DNA from: an uncultured Lachnospiraceae bacterium
GTDB taxonomy: Bacteria; Bacillota; Clostridia; Lachnospirales; Lachnospiraceae
Length of the DNA: 25,576 nucleotides
Direction of reading: 5' to 3'
NCBI GenBank assembly: GCA_910587295.1
Contig: CAJULP010000083.1
Span: 1-25,576 of the forward strand
Shown here: in pieces, positions 1 through 7,330 of the stretch
Layout: each line of letters starts with the position of its first letter
Position numbering within the stretch: position 1 is the stretch's first letter
Translations under genes and position numbers: made by a program
Notes under the pieces: generated by a model
Told to the model about the DNA's origin: nothing
The model's input: only the letters and a program-made list of their open reading frames with translations
The model's database searches: none

Positions 1-42
1 AGGGTATGTGCAGGGTGTATTGAGTGACCCTTCAAAGCGGAA

Positions 43-66
43 CGTTCAGTAATCAATTTCTGAACG
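43..66. repeat. Short inverted repeat near the window edge
   Basis: Perfect 7-bp arms CGTTCAG (43-49) and CTGAACG (60-66) flank a 10-nt loop. No T-run follows on either strand, so it is not an obvious intrinsic terminator. It could be an operator or a chance palindrome. The rest of 1-150 holds no open gene that I can support; the tail of an upstream gene cannot be excluded because the window starts here. Confidence 0.3.
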
Positions 67-156
67 CCCAATAAAAAGAACACAAGCAATGACATCAAAA
101 AGAAAAAATGAAAAAGTGCCAACTAACACTTGACACATACTAGGAAATTATGGAAT

Positions 157-185
157 TTGTAATAAGGGGCATAATCTGCTATAAT
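157..185 (+). promoter_or_regulatory. Extended -10 promoter of the GNAT/HD-GYP/DUF624 operon
   Basis: The -35 TTGTAA (157-162) is separated by 17 bp from a perfect -10 TATAAT (180-185). TG at 177-178 makes it an extended -10. Transcription would start near 192, so the ATG at 150 cannot be in the message and the ATG at 216 is the supported start. A TTGACA at 130-135 has no good partner -10. Confidence 0.7.
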
Positions 186-215
186 GATTCCTTGATAACA
201 GTAAGGGGAAATACA

Positions 216-692
216 ATGGAGGAACGATCGCGGTATAAGGTTGGATTTGCAAGTCAGGATCAGTGGGAAGATGCTATGGGGCTGGCATGGAAAACTTTTC
301 TGGAATTTGAGGCTTCGGATTATTCGCCGGAAGGTGTCAGAAGCTTTGAAGATTTTGTTACTGATACCAATCTGAAAAGGATGTTCCAGGCAGGTGTTTA
401 CCAGATGATGACAGCGTTTGACGGCGGGCGGATGATCGGCATGGTCACGCTCCGCAATCAGATGCATATATCATTGCTCTTTGTGGATAAGGCGTATCAT
501 TTTCAGGGAGTGGGCAGGGCATTGGTCTTGCAGATGGCGTCTTATGTACGTAAAGAATTTGGCACTTCCCGGATGACGGTAAACGCATCGCCTTACGGGG
601 TGCCTTTTTATCATAAAGTGGGATTTCGTGACATTGGGCCGCAAAGGTGTGAGGATGGTATTATTTTTACGCCTATGGAATATATGTTATGA
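216..692 (+). CDS. GNAT family N-acetyltransferase
   Basis: Single-domain protein of 158 residues, the usual size for a GNAT enzyme that moves an acetyl group from acetyl-CoA to an amine. The acetyl-CoA motif A is visible at residues 86-103, with the pyrophosphate-binding loop QGVGRA at 97-102. The C-terminal part has the 'PFYHKVGF' element that closes many GNAT folds. I chose the ATG at 216 because AGGGGAA sits just upstream and the promoter's -10 lies at 180-185; an in-frame ATG at 150 would precede the transcript. The next gene starts 15 bp downstream, so the two are probably co-transcribed. The substrate is not predictable: it could be a small metabolite, an antibiotic or a protein N-terminus. 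Confidence 0.85.
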   Translation: MEERSRYKVGFASQDQWEDAMGLAWKTFLEFEASDYSPEGVRSFEDFVTDTNLKRMFQAGVYQMMTAFDGGRMIGMVTLRNQMHISLLFVDKAYHFQGVGRALVLQMASYVRKEFGTSRMTVNASPYGVPFYHKVGFRDIGPQRCEDGIIFTPMEYML

Positions 693-707
693 TAGGAAAG
701 AGGGTCT

Positions 708-1961
708 ATGGAATACATTCATAGTAAAGATATTTTCAGGCTGATCCGTGATACCCTGAAGATGGCAGACAAAAGGGTGATCGAGCATGGTTCCAGAGTA
801 GCCTACTACTTTTACAAAATGCTGGATTGCCAGGGCGGATATGAAAAATTTGAACTGGCGGATTTTGTGTTTTTAGCTTCATTCCATGATATCGGGGCTT
901 ACAAAACAAATAATCTGAAGGATTTTGTTGGGTACGAATTTAAGGCGCCTATGCCTCATACTACATATGGGTATCTTATTTTCAAACATCTTTCACCTCT
1001 TAAGGAGCTGGCTTCCGTTATCTTGTACCACCATACCAACTTTTTACAGCTTAAGGGATTAAAGTATGAAAGTAAGGATATTGCAGGGCTTTTAAACTAT
1101 GCGGAAAAGATAGATATCTTTTCGCGGGCCATGAAGGATTCTTTTAACATGAGCATGATTCAAAAGCAGGTTGGAGCGGTACTTGACCCATCCGCACATG
1201 ATTTGTTCCGAAAGGTAATGATCAAGGAAGACGTGCTGGCTAAAGTAAAAAGCGGTGAATATCTGGAAGAACTGGAAGAAATCATCGACTATATGATCTT
1301 TACCAACGAAGATAAGAAAAAGTCGCTGGAGATGTTGATGTTCTGCCTTGGTTTTCGGAGCGAAAAGGCGGTGGTAGATACGGCAAGGTGTATTTCTATC
1401 ACGGAAATGCTTGGCTCAAAGCTTGCCCTGAAACAAAAAGAAAGGGAAGAGCTTTATTATGGGAGTCTCCTGCATGACATCGGAATGCTGGCAATACCGA
1501 AGGGAATCATAGAAGCGCCCAGGAAATTATCTCCCGAAGAATATGCAAAAGTAAAGATGCATGTGCATTTGGCGGAAAGAGTTTTGAATGACCAGATGGC
1601 AAAGGAAGTGGTGGAGATTGTGGCAACGCATCATGAGCGGTGCGACGGCAGCGGTTATCCAAGAGGACTGACCGCAAAGCAGATGAATCGTAATCAGGAG
1701 ATCCTGCAGTTTTCCGATACGGTTTCAGCCATGATGGGAGAACGTTCTTACAGGGAATCCATGGACGGGAGAGAGATCATGGACCAGCTTAAGGCTGAGG
1801 CGGTAAGCGGGAAGTTTAATAAGTATGCGGCCAATGCATTCTGGGACAACTATGATGAGATCATGCAAAGGGTGAAGGTTCGTTCGGACGAGATACTGGT
1901 TACATACAGGAAGCTGAACCAGCAGTACGTTCAGGCTTCTAAAAAGTTTAAAGAAAAATAA
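708..1961 (+). CDS. Tandem HD / HD-GYP domain protein, putative cyclic-di-GMP phosphodiesterase
   Basis: 417 residues with two HD-type units. The N-terminal unit keeps HD at 60-61 and HH at 108-109 but lacks a GYP motif. The C-terminal unit is a full HD-GYP: HDIG at 256-259, a conserved His near 285-287, HHE at 308-310 and DGSGYP at 313-318. HD-GYP proteins use a di- or tri-metal centre to hydrolyse cyclic di-GMP. Here the Lys that normally follows HDIG is Met (residue 260), so activity may differ from the best-studied enzymes. No receiver, PAS or membrane segment is seen; the degenerate N-terminal HD may be the sensing part. The ATG at 708 has an AGGAAAGAGGG ribosome site. It sits between the GNAT and DUF624 genes with gaps of 15 and 20 bp. 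Confidence 0.85.
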   Translation: MEYIHSKDIFRLIRDTLKMADKRVIEHGSRVAYYFYKMLDCQGGYEKFELADFVFLASFHDIGAYKTNNLKDFVGYEFKAPMPHTTYGYLIFKHLSPLKELASVILYHHTNFLQLKGLKYESKDIAGLLNYAEKIDIFSRAMKDSFNMSMIQKQVGAVLDPSAHDLFRKVMIKEDVLAKVKSGEYLEELEEIIDYMIFTNEDKKKSLEMLMFCLGFRSEKAVVDTARCISITEMLGSKLALKQKEREELYYGSLLHDIGMLAIPKGIIEAPRKLSPEEYAKVKMHVHLAERVLNDQMAKEVVEIVATHHERCDGSGYPRGLTAKQMNRNQEILQFSDTVSAMMGERSYRESMDGREIMDQLKAEAVSGKFNKYAANAFWDNYDEIMQRVKVRSDEILVTYRKLNQQYVQASKKFKEK

Positions 1962-1981
1962 AACAAAGGAAGAGGAAAGCT

Positions 1982-2740
1982 ATGGGTAGACTATTTAATT
2001 TAGACAGCCCCCTTATGTCAGGGCTTAGCAAAGTGGCGGATTTGATCTGGCTGAACATTTTGGCGTTCATTTTCTGCATCCCGGTTGTTACCATTGGCGC
2101 ATCAATAACAGCCCTTAACTACGTGGCGCTTAAGATGGTCAGGAATGAAGACGGCTATGTTACAAGGGCATTCTTTAAGTCTTTTAAGCAGAATTTTAAG
2201 CAGGCAACGATCATATGGCTGATTATGTTGTTGATTTTTGGGGTGATCATAGGGGATCTGGTGATCTTTACGTTTTCTACCCTGGCATTCCCGGTGTGGC
2301 TCCGGATCGCCTTGGGCGTTATAGGGATATTAGTGGTCTTTTCAACGATGCATGTGTTCCCCGTGCTGGCAAGATTTGAAAATTCTATAAAAAATACATT
2401 TAAAAATTCCCTGTATATGGGAGTTCTGACATTGCCCAAAACTGTATTGATGATTGTGATATGGATAATCCCTGCAGTGGTAACGATCTATTTCCCCCAG
2501 GCATTTCCCTTCGTGATTGCCCTTGGAATCTCAGGGCCGGTATTTTTGTGCGCTATGCTTTATAATAAAACCTTTAAGCGCTTTGAGCCCCAGGAGGAAG
2601 AAACGGCAGATGCCGATAATTGGTTTTTGGAACCGTTGGAGGATGAAGCGGGTGCTTTAAGGGAAGATGGCGGGCAACAGGATGCCGCAGTTACGGAACA
2701 GGAAGATGAAGGCGCAAATGAAGGCGGAAAACAGCAGTAA
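1982..2740 (+). CDS. YesL/DUF624 family integral membrane protein
   Basis: 252 residues. The opening 'GRLFNLDSPLM' followed by a hydrophobic stretch and 'PVVTIGASITALNY' is typical of the DUF624/YesL family. About five membrane segments are visible, roughly at 20-45, 75-98, 105-125, 148-172 and 175-195. The family is found beside CUT1 sugar transporters in Firmicutes, and a UgpC-type ATPase gene lies 197 bp downstream here; its biochemical role is not established. The last 50 residues (201-252) form a strongly acidic, Glu/Asp-rich hydrophilic tail that is longer than I would expect for the family and may vary between strains. The ATG at 1982 is preceded by GAGGAAAG. No terminator is obvious after the stop. 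Confidence 0.85.
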   Translation: MGRLFNLDSPLMSGLSKVADLIWLNILAFIFCIPVVTIGASITALNYVALKMVRNEDGYVTRAFFKSFKQNFKQATIIWLIMLLIFGVIIGDLVIFTFSTLAFPVWLRIALGVIGILVVFSTMHVFPVLARFENSIKNTFKNSLYMGVLTLPKTVLMIVIWIIPAVVTIYFPQAFPFVIALGISGPVFLCAMLYNKTFKRFEPQEEETADADNWFLEPLEDEAGALREDGGQQDAAVTEQEDEGANEGGKQQ

Positions 2741-2811
2741 TTGTACAAAGTGTCCATTGTGCATCCGGATTTATTAGTAATGTTGTCAGGTGCAAAAAAA
2801 TAAGATATTCA

Positions 2812-2830
2812 TTGTAAGCATTTTTTACAA
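2812..2830. promoter_or_regulatory. Inverted repeat upstream of the sugar-ABC ATPase gene, candidate operator
   Basis: TTGTAA (2812-2817) and TTACAA (2825-2830) flank a 7-nt loop. It lies about 55 bp upstream of the candidate -10 of the ATPase gene, inside the 197-bp gap that otherwise holds no gene. The binding factor is unknown, and chance is possible in A/T-rich DNA. Confidence 0.3.
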
Positions 2831-2861
2831 GAGAGATTGAAATCTTTGTGGAATAGTGGCA

Positions 2862-2890
2862 TAGCCAAAGTTTGTAAATTCATGTATACT
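2862..2890 (+). promoter_or_regulatory. Candidate promoter of the orphan UgpC/MsmK-type ATPase gene
   Basis: The -10 TATACT (2885-2890) is good. The -35 TAGCCA (2862-2867, 17-bp spacer) matches only four of six consensus bases. A strong CTAAGGAGG ribosome site follows at about 2921-2929. Confidence 0.4.
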
Positions 2891-2937
2891 AAACACAGAC
2901 TTGATCGTGCATCAAAAATTCTAAGGAGGCAAATGAA

Positions 2938-4047
2938 ATGGCAAGTTTATCTTTAAAAAATATCTACAAAGTATATCCTAACGGATTTGAAGCTGTTAAA
3001 GACTTCAATCTGGAGATCAAGGATCAGGAGTTCATTATTTTCGTAGGTCCTTCAGGATGTGGTAAGTCCACAACTCTTCGTATGATCGCTGGTTTGGAAG
3101 ATATTTCTTCTGGCGAACTGAAGATTGGTGACAGGGTAGTTAATGACGTAGAGCCTAAGGACAGAGATATTGCAATGGTATTCCAGAACTACGCTCTGTA
3201 TCCTCATATGTCAGTATATGACAACATGGCTTTCGGGCTTAAATTGAGAAAAGTTCCGAAGGATGAAATTGATAAGATGGTTAAGGAAGCAGCTAAGATT
3301 CTTGACTTGACACCGCTCCTTGATCGTAAGCCGAAGGCTTTGTCAGGTGGTCAGAGACAGCGTGTTGCTATGGGTCGTGCAATCGTTCGTAATCCTAAGG
3401 TATTCCTTATGGATGAGCCTCTTTCCAACTTGGATGCTAAGCTCCGTGTACAGATGCGTGTTGAGATTTCCAAACTGCATCAGAGATTAGGAACCACTAT
3501 CATCTACGTTACACATGACCAGACAGAGGCTATGACATTAGGTGACAGGATTGTAGTTATGAAGGATGGCGTTGTTCAGCAGGTAGATACACCTCAGAAC
3601 CTGTATGAGAGACCTTCAAACCTGTTCGTTGCAGGGTTCATGGGATCACCTCAGATGAACTTCCTTGACGCAGTTGTTGAAGTTAGCGGTGACGTTGCAA
3701 GCTTGAAGATTGCAGGGAACAGCATTCCGCTTCCGGCAGCTAAGTCCAAAAAGCTTATCGCTGGCGGCTACAACGGAAAGACAGTTACATTTGGTATCCG
3801 TCCTGAAGATATTTATGATTCAGAAATGTTCCTTCAGACAGCTAAGTGCTCATTTGAATCAACCATCAAGGTTTACGAATTGCTCGGTGCAGAAGTTTAT
3901 CTGTATTTTGATCTTGCAGAGTTCCCTCTCACCGCAAGAGTTGATTCTCGTACAACCGCAAGACCTGGCGATGCAGTTAAGTTTGCATTTGATGTTGACA
4001 AGATTCATGTATTCGATAAGGAAACAGAGCAGGTTATCACAAACTAG
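2938..4047 (+). CDS. ugpC: Sugar ABC transporter ATP-binding protein, UgpC/MsmK type
   Basis: 369 residues, the normal length for the CUT1 ATPase. Visible motifs are Walker A GPSGCGKST (37-45), Q-loop Gln 83, signature LSGGQ (135-139), Walker B FLMDEP (156-161) and switch His 193. A C-terminal TOBE/OB region (about 240-369) is typical of MalK/UgpC/MsmX proteins. It powers import of sugars through separate permeases and binding proteins. None of these adjoin it, so it is an orphan ATPase, and such proteins often serve many transporters in Firmicutes. Its Arg codons are mainly CGT and AGA, unlike the AGG/CGG-rich neighbours, and its ribosome site is near-perfect; both fit high expression. A terminator isolates it from the regulator downstream. 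The symbol names the family, not a proven glycerol-phosphate role; msmX or msmK would fit equally. Confidence 0.93.
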   Translation: MASLSLKNIYKVYPNGFEAVKDFNLEIKDQEFIIFVGPSGCGKSTTLRMIAGLEDISSGELKIGDRVVNDVEPKDRDIAMVFQNYALYPHMSVYDNMAFGLKLRKVPKDEIDKMVKEAAKILDLTPLLDRKPKALSGGQRQRVAMGRAIVRNPKVFLMDEPLSNLDAKLRVQMRVEISKLHQRLGTTIIYVTHDQTEAMTLGDRIVVMKDGVVQQVDTPQNLYERPSNLFVAGFMGSPQMNFLDAVVEVSGDVASLKIAGNSIPLPAAKSKKLIAGGYNGKTVTFGIRPEDIYDSEMFLQTAKCSFESTIKVYELLGAEVYLYFDLAEFPLTARVDSRTTARPGDAVKFAFDVDKIHVFDKETEQVITN

Positions 4048-4053
4048 TTTGAC

Positions 4054-4082
4054 AAGGGGGATGCGAGAGCATCCCCTTTTTT
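4054..4082 (+). terminator. Intrinsic terminator after the orphan ATPase gene
   Basis: GGGGATGC (4057-4064) pairs with GCATCCCC (4069-4076) around a GAGA loop. A/U pairs extend the stem, and a run of six Ts covers 4077-4082. This is a textbook rho-independent terminator seven bases after the stop codon. Confidence 0.92.
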
Positions 4083-4154
4083 ACTATGGAAGTGTGAAAT
4101 AAGCGGTTTTTGTAGTAAAATAACAATAATATACGTGTGAAAGGATGAAAATGA

Positions 4155-5234
4155 ATGATATCTGCACAGGTATTGATGAATTGTATTGAAGAGCTGAGAA
4201 TGATCACAAGGGTCAATCTGGCTGTTTTTGATTTAGACGGGGCTGAAATTGTCTCCACGTTTGAAAGCAGTGATATCTCACCGGATATGCTAAAAGGCTT
4301 TGCCCAGTCCCCGGCGGACAGCCAGGTGATCGGCATGGACCATCTGCTCAAGATTACGGATGAAGGAGAACTGGTTTATGTGCTGGTAGCCCGGGGGAGC
4401 AATGACGAAACCTATTTGATTGCAAGGATCGCAGCCAGCCAGATCCAGCAGCTGATAACGGCTTACAAAGAGCGCTTCGACCGCAATAATTTTTTCCAGA
4501 ATCTTTTGCTGGATAATTTTTTGCTGGTGGATGTATACAATCGTGCCAAGAAGCTTCACCTTGAGGTAACGCTTCCCAGGGTGGTCTATATCGTTGAGAC
4601 CCAGCCCGGTAAGGACAGCACGGCGGCTGAATTGCTGAAAGGGATGTTTTCTGCGCAGTCCGGAGATTTTGTTACGGCAGTGGACGAAAGCCGGGTGATA
4701 CTGATTAAAGCCCTGGAGCGGGGTGACGGGGAAGAGCAGATCGAGCAGACGGCGCAGACGATCGTGGATATGATGAGTACAGAGGCGATGCTGAATGTAA
4801 GAGTTGCTTATGGGTCTGCAGTCCAGGAGCTGAAAGATGTCTCTAAATCATATAAGGAAGCGACAATGGCTCTTGATGTCGGGAAGATCTTTTACGTGGA
4901 AAAGAAGGTCAACTCTTTTGGCAGTCTTGGAATTGGCCGGCTGATCTACCAGCTCCCGATCAACCTTTGCCGTATTTTTATCAGTGAAATTTTTGGGGAA
5001 AATGACCCTGGTGATTTTGATGAGGAGATCGTCTCCACGGTAAACAAGTTCTTTGAGAATAATTTGAATGTTTCGGAAACCTCCAGGCAGCTTTTTGTGC
5101 ACAGGAATACGCTGGTCTACCGGATTGAAAAACTGGAAAAGAGCACAGGCCTTGATGTAAGGACATTTGATGATGCGTTGACATTTAAGATTGCTATGAT
5201 GGTATATAATTACATGAAGTATCTGGAACAATAG
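4155..5234 (+). CDS. PucR/CdaR-type transcriptional regulator
   Basis: 359 residues. The C-terminal 70 residues (about 288-355) form the PucR-type helix-turn-helix, with the diagnostic stretch 'LNVSETSRQLFVHRNTLVYR' (304-323) followed by 'IEKLEKSTGLD'. The middle (about 140-260) resembles the GGDEF-like domain of CdaR proteins, and the N-terminus (1-110) is a probable ligand-sensing domain. Relatives control sugar-diacid, purine or amino-acid use, but the ligand here is unknown. It follows the orphan sugar-ABC ATPase gene, separated by a terminator, so a role in carbohydrate control is a reasonable inference. AAGGA at 4141-4145 is well placed for the ATG at 4155. A gene starts at most 72 bp downstream with no terminator between. 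Confidence 0.85.
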   Translation: MISAQVLMNCIEELRMITRVNLAVFDLDGAEIVSTFESSDISPDMLKGFAQSPADSQVIGMDHLLKITDEGELVYVLVARGSNDETYLIARIAASQIQQLITAYKERFDRNNFFQNLLLDNFLLVDVYNRAKKLHLEVTLPRVVYIVETQPGKDSTAAELLKGMFSAQSGDFVTAVDESRVILIKALERGDGEEQIEQTAQTIVDMMSTEAMLNVRVAYGSAVQELKDVSKSYKEATMALDVGKIFYVEKKVNSFGSLGIGRLIYQLPINLCRIFISEIFGENDPGDFDEEIVSTVNKFFENNLNVSETSRQLFVHRNTLVYRIEKLEKSTGLDVRTFDDALTFKIAMMVYNYMKYLEQ

Positions 5235-5306
5235 GCGATTGGAGTAATGAACAACCTTATCTCCGAATACAATATAATGGTTCACACTATAATATTGTCA
5301 GGGGGG

Positions 5307-6221
5307 ATGAGGTTGTTTTTATATGGAAAAAAGATAGTATATCTTTCTAAATATCAGGACGGAAAAAAAGAGCCCGGTGCCGGGTTTGCAAAGTTTACAG
5401 GAAAGAGTAATGAGTGGTGTGTGGAGATTAGGGTCAAAAAAGAATTTTGCGGCAGAGAAAAGGATTGGGTTTTATATCTATTAGTAAAAAATGAAAAGAT
5501 CATTGTGGGAAATCTGACGGTACAAGCCTGTGGGCTGATTGCCATGAGAAGTTTTTCCGTCAGCGGTGAAAGGATTTCTATGAAGGGGAGGGACTACGAC
5601 GGAACGGATATTTCCGGCATAGAGATCAGGGGAAGCGGAGGAACATTTATTGCGGGGTATCTGCAAGAACCTGCCGGGGAAAGAGGACTTGCCGGGGAAA
5701 AGGAGACAGCCGGGGAAAGAGAACCTGCCGGGGAAAAAGAGTCAGCCGGGGAAAGAGAACTTGCCGGAGAAAAAGAACTGGCCGGGGAAAAAGAAGCGGA
5801 GCGGGATTTTCTGGCGGCGGATTTGGGAAATGAGCTGCACAAGGAACTACAGGAAATCCGTTCTTTTGACAATAAATGGGAACAGCTTATGAATGATTAT
5901 CCGCAGATCCACCCTTTTGGCGATAACCGCGTTTTTATTACCATAGAGCCCAAAGATTTCATCATTCTTCAGGCATCCTATCAAAAGCTGGTAAACAATA
6001 GCTTTCTTTTGCATGGGTTTTACAATTACCGGTACTTGATATTAGGTCCTGATAAGGAAATCAGGGAAAAGGACAAGGAGTGCTTTTATTTGGGGGTTCC
6101 GGGAACATACTTTGAAAGAGAGCGGATGGTGGCGGTGATGTTTGGCTTTGAGGGATTTGAATGTGCCGGTCCTGTGGAGATCGGAAAGTTTGGGTTTTAC
6201 ATGAGAAAGGTAGAATTGTAA
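5307..6221 (+). CDS. DUF6128-like protein with a central hexapeptide repeat
   Basis: About 304 residues and no signal peptide or clear membrane segment. The N-terminal part reads 'YLSKYQDGKKEPGAGFAKF' and the C-terminal part contains 'IHPFGDNRVFITIEPKDF', 'FLLHGFYNYRYLILG' and 'AVMFGFEGFECAGPVE'. I recognise these from a Lachnospiraceae family annotated as DUF6128; function unknown. Between them lies a seven-fold repeat of the type AGE(K/R)E-x (residues about 122-163), highly charged. The start is uncertain: ATG 5247 has GGAG only two bases away, ATG 5307 directly abuts AGGGGGG, and TTG 5313 has better spacing. I prefer 5307 because it matches the N-terminus I remember for the family. The 3' end meets the SRP RNA gene head-on within about five bases. 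Confidence 0.7.
   Translation: MRLFLYGKKIVYLSKYQDGKKEPGAGFAKFTGKSNEWCVEIRVKKEFCGREKDWVLYLLVKNEKIIVGNLTVQACGLIAMRSFSVSGERISMKGRDYDGTDISGIEIRGSGGTFIAGYLQEPAGERGLAGEKETAGEREPAGEKESAGERELAGEKELAGEKEAERDFLAADLGNELHKELQEIRSFDNKWEQLMNDYPQIHPFGDNRVFITIEPKDFIILQASYQKLVNNSFLLHGFYNYRYLILGPDKEIREKDKECFYLGVPGTYFERERMVAVMFGFEGFECAGPVEIGKFGFYMRKVEL
5670..5795 (+). repeat. Seven tandem 18-bp repeats inside the DUF6128-like gene
   Basis: Seven imperfect units of 18 bp share the core GCCGGGGAAA (one unit has GCCGGAGAAA). Each encodes six residues of the form x-A-G-E-(K/R)-E. Because the unit is a multiple of three, gain or loss of copies keeps the frame. Units differ mainly in the first codon (Pro, Leu, Thr, Ser) and in Lys versus Arg. 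Confidence 0.95.
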
Positions 6222-6225
6222 AAAG

Positions 6226-6443
6226 AAGACCGCAGGCTTTATCCTCGGGGAAGCCGCCATGCGTTACCTGAGCAGTTAACTAGGATCAGGCACCCTTGCG
6301 GCACATGGAAAATTCTGCTTAGTGCTGCTTTGTTCCCAACCTGACACGATTCGCAGACATCCATTGCGCAAGACCCAATCTTCAAACGCCACTTACTCAG
6401 GGCAGCCATGACAGCTTCCCTGAATACAAAGCTGTACGGTCTT
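6226..6443 (-). ncRNA. ffs: Large-type signal recognition particle RNA with Alu domain
   Basis: On the minus strand the SRP domain IV hairpin is plain: GTGTCAGGTTGGGAACAAAG then CAGCAC (6347-6322), matching the GUCAGGuccGGAAgg-AAGCAGC core that binds Ffh and FtsY. It is flanked by helix 5 pairings such as GCGCAATGGA with TCCATGTGC. The 5' end AAGACCG (6443-6437) pairs with the 3' end CGGTCTT (6232-6226), closing the molecule, and the 5' third folds as an Alu-like domain with CAGGG/CCCTG arms. About 218 nt, somewhat shorter than the ~270-nt Bacillus RNA. It guides ribosomes with membrane-protein chains to the translocon. A T-run (6224-6220) after the closing stem probably ends transcription and touches the stop codon of the convergent gene. 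Confidence 0.93.
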
Positions 6444-6448
6444 GTTAT

Positions 6449-6477
6449 AGTATAGGGGGTCGGGAAAGGTTTGTCAA
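6449..6477 (-). promoter_or_regulatory. Strong promoter of the SRP RNA gene
   Basis: Read on the minus strand: perfect -35 TTGACA (6477-6472), 17-bp spacer, -10 TATACT (6454-6449). The predicted start near 6442 agrees with the RNA 5' end deduced independently from the closing stem. Confidence 0.88.
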
Positions 6478-6555
6478 CTGGGAGTTGTATTTTTGCCCTA
6501 TATTTGATAGTATTAATTTAAGCATATTTTAAAACGCCAAATGGAAGATAAGCAA

Positions 6556-7278
6556 ATGTTTATATCAGGATTCCATAAAACAACATTATTGGATTATCCC
6601 GGATGTATCGCAGCCGCCATTTTTACAGGGGGCTGTAATTTTCGTTGTCCGTTTTGCCATAACAGTGGATTGGTGCAAGATCCCTTTAAAGAAGGATTAG
6701 TACCGGAGGATGAAGTATTAGCATTTCTGGATAAAAGGAAAAAAATCCTAAAAGGTGTCTGCATTACCGGAGGAGAACCCACCTTGCAGCCTGACCTGCC
6801 GGATTTTATCGGGAAAGTAAGGAAAATGGGCTATCGGGTCAAGCTGGACACCAACGGCTACCGGCCGGAGGTTTTAAGGGAGCTTTTAGAGAGCGGACTT
6901 TTGGATTATGCGGCGATGGACATCAAAAACTGCCCGGAGAAGTATGGGGCGGCAGCCGGACTTATCCCCCCCGGGAACGCAGGCGGATTTGAACTGGGGA
7001 AAATTGAGGAATCGATAAAACTCCTGCTGGATGGCCAAATAGATTATGAGTTCCGGACCACTGTGGTGAAGGAACTGCATACGGTGGAAGATATAGCCGC
7101 GATTGGGGCCTGGGTGAAAGGAACCCCGGCTTATTATCTGCAGAAATTTGAGGATAGCGGGCATATCATAGGGGAAGGATATCATGAACCGGACCCTGAA
7201 ATCCTGCAGGATATGGTACAGGCCCTTTCGGGAATACCGGAACTGAAGGGGAAGGTTCACTTGCGGGGTGTTTCCTAG
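6556..7278 (+). CDS. nrdG: Anaerobic ribonucleotide reductase activating protein (NrdG-like radical SAM)
   Basis: Radical SAM protein of about 240 residues. From the ATG at 6556 it opens MFISGFHKTTLLDYPG, characteristic of this activase subfamily. The iron-sulfur motif CNFRCPFC (C-x3-C-x2-C) starts at residue 27, and the SAM-binding GGEP follows at 73-76. Such enzymes cut S-adenosylmethionine to put a glycyl radical on a partner, usually the class III reductase NrdD, in anaerobes. No nrdD lies in this window, so another glycyl-radical partner cannot be excluded. I prefer ATG 6556 to ATG 6541: GGAAGA at 6543-6548 is well placed and 6541 has no ribosome site. It diverges from the SRP RNA gene and precedes tadA by 52 bp. 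Confidence 0.85.
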   Translation: MFISGFHKTTLLDYPGCIAAAIFTGGCNFRCPFCHNSGLVQDPFKEGLVPEDEVLAFLDKRKKILKGVCITGGEPTLQPDLPDFIGKVRKMGYRVKLDTNGYRPEVLRELLESGLLDYAAMDIKNCPEKYGAAAGLIPPGNAGGFELGKIEESIKLLLDGQIDYEFRTTVVKELHTVEDIAAIGAWVKGTPAYYLQKFEDSGHIIGEGYHEPDPEILQDMVQALSGIPELKGKVHLRGVS

Positions 7279-7330
7279 ACCGGCAGTCTAAGGACTGACC
7301 ACTCAATATAGTACGATGTGAGGGAAAAGG

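Noticed and set aside
5670..5795. CRISPR-like array
   Set aside because: Repeats are 18 bp, directly tandem without spacers, in frame inside a protein gene, and there are no cas genes.
5594..5872. Antisense reading frame with Ser/Pro-rich repeats opposite the DUF6128-like gene
   Set aside because: It is the complement of the 18-bp repeats, which keep several frames open; no ribosome site or family resemblance.
7284..7297. Small hairpin CAGTC-TAAG-GACTG between nrdG and tadA as a terminator
   Set aside because: Only 5 bp and no T-run; too weak to support.
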